From Pelodera strongyloides (lineage: Eukaryota > Nematoda > Chromadorea > Rhabditida > Rhabditidae), in the NCBI GenBank assembly GCA_036852015.1, contig JAANDG010000279.1:62001-126000 (forward strand): a stretch of 64,000 bases of DNA, in the 5' to 3' direction. Numbering within the stretch: the first letter of the stretch is position 1; the number at the start of each line of letters is the position of its first letter. The position numbers and the translations under genes were made by a program. Positions 61,101 through 64,000 of the stretch are shown here, piece by piece. The notes below the pieces were generated by a model. That model was given only the letters and a program-made list of their open reading frames with translations. It was not told where the DNA came from and ran no database searches.

Positions 61101-62898
61101 TAATAAACACCCCTTTTGTTCATTTAAAGAACATGATCACCAGTCGCATATCTTGGAGTGAATGAACTTAATTTTAATTATATTATAAAAAAAGCGTCTG
61201 CTCTATTTTTAGAGGAACGCATGTAAATCAAGAAAGCAAAAACAAAACTCACCGGGTAAAATAGACGCATATTTATCGTTTATTTGTAAAAGTAAGTGTG
61301 GAAATCAATCTACACATAGTTCGTGAAACGTCTTGTTTTGGCAAAAGCTACACGGTGCATGGTTAGCTAGGAGCAAGAAAGGCTCCGACCGGTGCTAGGT
61401 TAGGTGTTTTGATTTTGAGCTGTTCCAAATGAATACCTGTTCAAGCAACCATCTAGCATATACAAGCTAAATAATGATACCACAAATCTATTATTGACAC
61501 TATGATCACTTTGGCCTATTCAGTAGCTATTGGCGTATGGTTTAAAATATAAAACAGCTAGTCACTCGAGTAATTCAATGGACCGTCCGACCCATTAACC
61601 CTAACTTGGAAAGTGCTTACTTTTGCTTAAGGATTAAATTTAAAAGCTGAGACTGTCCGAAAAAATCTTAATTTTTTCCGTGCCCTTTTTCCAACATTTA
61701 CCATTTAGCCCCATTTTCACATGTCCGCAAAGACCCTGACTGATTCAGAATACTTTATTATTCAAGGAATAATTTGCGTATTGTTTTTAGTTAGCCAGCA
61801 GATTCCTGGCGGAAGACCTCACCGAGTCAAATGTCAATATCGCGTGATCTCTTCTACCTCGCCACCCATTCCTAGCTATCTCTATCTCTCAAATATCCTG
61901 TCGTTATCTAGCCTTTCTATTGAATAGCACGTATGATCAGTGTTCTTAATTGCCTGCGTCTCTCTGCTAAGGGAATTTTCTCCCCATCATTCCATGAACC
62001 TAATATTATGAAACATTGGTTTCAAGAGAATCTTAAGCACAACTAAGAGAACCATATGCGAAAGTCTCCTTGGTAAGCAAATTGTCAAACAAATAAAGTA
62101 CCAAATAAGCTAATGGTAAAGGTAACATGCAGTCCATTTTCCGAGTTGGGAGGGTAGAGACAGTATGGATGGTATCTTTTTTTCTTTATGTTACATACAG
62201 ACTATTCCTTGTACACTGAGTGTCAACAAATTACTCCTTTTCACGTGATATATCAGATGAGAAAAAGCAGAAACAGCTGTGAAATTATCAAGAGTTTTTT
62301 TCTGAATTCCAGCACTTGTTATCAACAATCTGGTTTTGTAGCATTGAAGATGAAATAGCTTGAGTTACATTATTCTTAAGTTCAATGTACTATGTTCCCA
62401 TCGTAAACAAGGAACTGTGCATATGTCCAAGGCCAAGGTTCTGTTTGGTTATATATTCAGGAAGAGAAATAATTTTAAATTCCAGGTAGATTACAGACTA
62501 AGGTAGTTTACAGTTTATATTAAAGCATTTCACTTGGATCGGACAGTTTCTCTTCGTGTTTGCTCCATTGTAATGTTTTGAACATGTAGCGCGCGCATTA
62601 ATAATTAAACAGCAGGAAATGCGTTTGGAGTAACCTAGGGAACTGCGGGTACCTGGACGTTTTACAGAACTAACATAGGATTCAGCTCTTCCACATTAGA
62701 TTCCTCGTAAAGATCAAAATGTGATTCGATACTTTTACAAGGGGGAACTACATTTTGAGCATCTCTTTCCCGATTTTGGAGCTTTACAATTACCAAATCG
62801 TTCAGTTCCATATATAATTGTTTGTAATATGTGCGTGCGTTATTTCCTTTTGTCGTCTCCGCCCTTTTGAATGATCTTTGCAATAAGGAACTGAATGG

Positions 62899-62969
62899 CA
62901 GAAAGAGAGAAGATGGAGGGAGAGGTAGAGAGAAAATGAGGGAAGAGAGGAGAAGAGAAAAAGAGAGGA
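62899..62969. repeat. Polypurine (GA-rich) tract
   Basis: About 70 bp of almost pure A/G on the plus strand with a few T interruptions. Could form triplex DNA. The Arg/Glu-rich frame across it is low complexity and not taken as a gene. Confidence 0.8.
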
Positions 62970-63693
62970 CACCTAGTCTCGGTCAGACCACTAGTCACCC
63001 AGGCCTGGAGCCTGCAGTCTCTGAACGTACCAAGAGTACGGCCTCAGTGCACGTGAACAAACCAGAATGCTCTACAGTATACGTGTATACTGGAAAATGT
63101 AGAGTTACACAAGGTGTAAGTGACGTGGCTGTAATTCTGGGCTTCAAAATCCGTCTGTAACCGTTGCCAACCGTAATTTTCGTCAGTTATTTTCTGAGTG
63201 TGCGCGCAAAGTCTGGAACAAATCATTGTAGTAATAGTTGATGTTACTGCGTGTTGTATGTGCGTGGGTAAAAAAGGTCGATCCCATTATAAATAGTTTT
63301 CTTTTAAGGACAATTGAAACGAAACTCGTAAGACTCGGTTTTTGTTTACTTGGTGTTTTCTTTATCTTTCATTCTTCCTTCATTTTTTTTCATTTATCGG
63401 TCTTGTTCGTAATCATAAATAGATAAAAAAAGAATAGCCAGATAATTGCGGGAAGGACGTTCTATGGAGTTGTTGAGCTTTGCACAGAACGATGAAAAAA
63501 ATTATAGTTGAAAAAATTATATTACGGCCGAATGTAGTATAATTAACAATAGTTAATAACATATTTATACCCATTGCGCCGTAAGCAGGTTGTAAATAAA
63601 CGTTATACGGAAGTTACCAATTGTTACGGGGCAGTGAACTGTTTTATTTTAGCTTTCGCGACAAAAAAAGTCGAAGCGCTGCAAATTCTTGCC

Positions 63694-63716
63694 GCAAAAT
63701 GCATTTTGCAAAATGC
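63694..63716. repeat. Overlapping perfect palindromes
   Basis: GCAAAATGCATTTTGC (63694-63709) and GCATTTTGCAAAATGC (63701-63716) are each perfect 16 bp palindromes sharing 9 bp. Seen directly; function unknown. Confidence 0.8.
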
Positions 63717-64000
63717 AAAACGCGTTTCGAGAGTGTCTGGCACACGGCCAAGTCGTAGTCTGTAGTCTGTAGCTTGCAATGCAATCTAGCTGATGCTGCC
63801 TCTGTTTCCGTGCGGAATTTGCGCAACGTTTCCACTATTTTTTCAATCTTTTCCGTGAAACTCTTAGATGGATTATCATAGATTTCGTAGACAATCTTAC
63901 AGGTTGACAAAATTGTGGAGGAGACACTGTTTCAAACAAGAAAACCAAAATATTTTGCAAAATTCCTAAAATTCACGTCCTTTTCCATGGCAAACTAATA

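Larger units (their letters stand above)
57047..64000. other. Gene-poor right end of the window
   Basis: No convincing gene in nearly 7 kb. Probable lgl 3' UTR to the AATAAA at 58185-58190. A polypurine tract lies at 62899-62969 and overlapping palindromes at 63694-63716. At the extreme right a minus-strand open stretch (63905-63644) begins after CAACCTGTAAG and reads IVYEIYDNPSKSFTEKIEKI and onward to a stop; it could be the last exon of a gene lying outside the window, but nothing identifies it. Confidence 0.45.

Noticed and set aside
62831..63160. 109-codon plus-strand open frame at the right end
   Set aside because: It is driven by a GA-rich polypurine tract; no family motif, splice context or codon pattern of the neighbouring genes.

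Overview
The window is nuclear DNA of a nematode. Evidence: many short exons, splice acceptors of the TTTTCAG/TTTAG type, short 5' leaders, and protein families whose closest known relatives I would look for in Caenorhabditis-like worms (a tyrosine aminotransferase, an UNC-3/EBF factor, a DYF-19/FBF1-like protein, LGL, and a giant multi-domain serine carboxypeptidase). No bacterial, phage or CRISPR signal is present. All exon models below were assembled by eye from splice sites, reading phase and family alignment; the six main models close perfectly in frame.

Layout. Two tyrosine aminotransferase paralogs lie head-to-tail on the minus strand (1-2166, cut by the left edge; 4779-7368, complete), separated by two families of tandem repeats. 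A 6 kb gene-free stretch (7.4-13.4 kb) follows, with a TATA promoter for the second paralog and an unusual density of CACGTG boxes. The complete COE/EBF (unc-3) transcription factor gene occupies 13366-20239 on the minus strand in 15 exons. Upstream of it is a probable AT-hook protein gene (minus, about 21965-23809). Next come exons of an unrecognised plus-strand gene whose intron holds a 1.55 kb Tc1-like element made of two 0.6 kb inverted arms, followed by a 273 bp MITE-like element that starts exactly at a splice donor.

From 27161 to 41473 a single 58-exon plus-strand gene encodes a secreted or surface-anchored protein of about 2067 residues with four serine carboxypeptidase (S10) domains. 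Domains 2-4 keep the Ser-Asp-His triad. Domain 1 has Gly in place of the nucleophilic Ser, and domain 2 has lost the substrate-binding Asn. Then follow an FBF1/DYF-19-like coiled-coil cilium protein (42527-46444, 559 aa) and a full lethal giant larvae protein (49770-57046, 946 aa). The last 7 kb holds no convincing gene.

There is no obvious common pathway. The neighbours are a metabolic enzyme pair, a motor-neuron selector factor, a secreted peptidase, a transition-zone protein and a polarity protein. The most unusual items are the mixed active/inactive tetra-domain carboxypeptidase, the foldback transposon inside a coding-like locus, and the CACGTG cluster.
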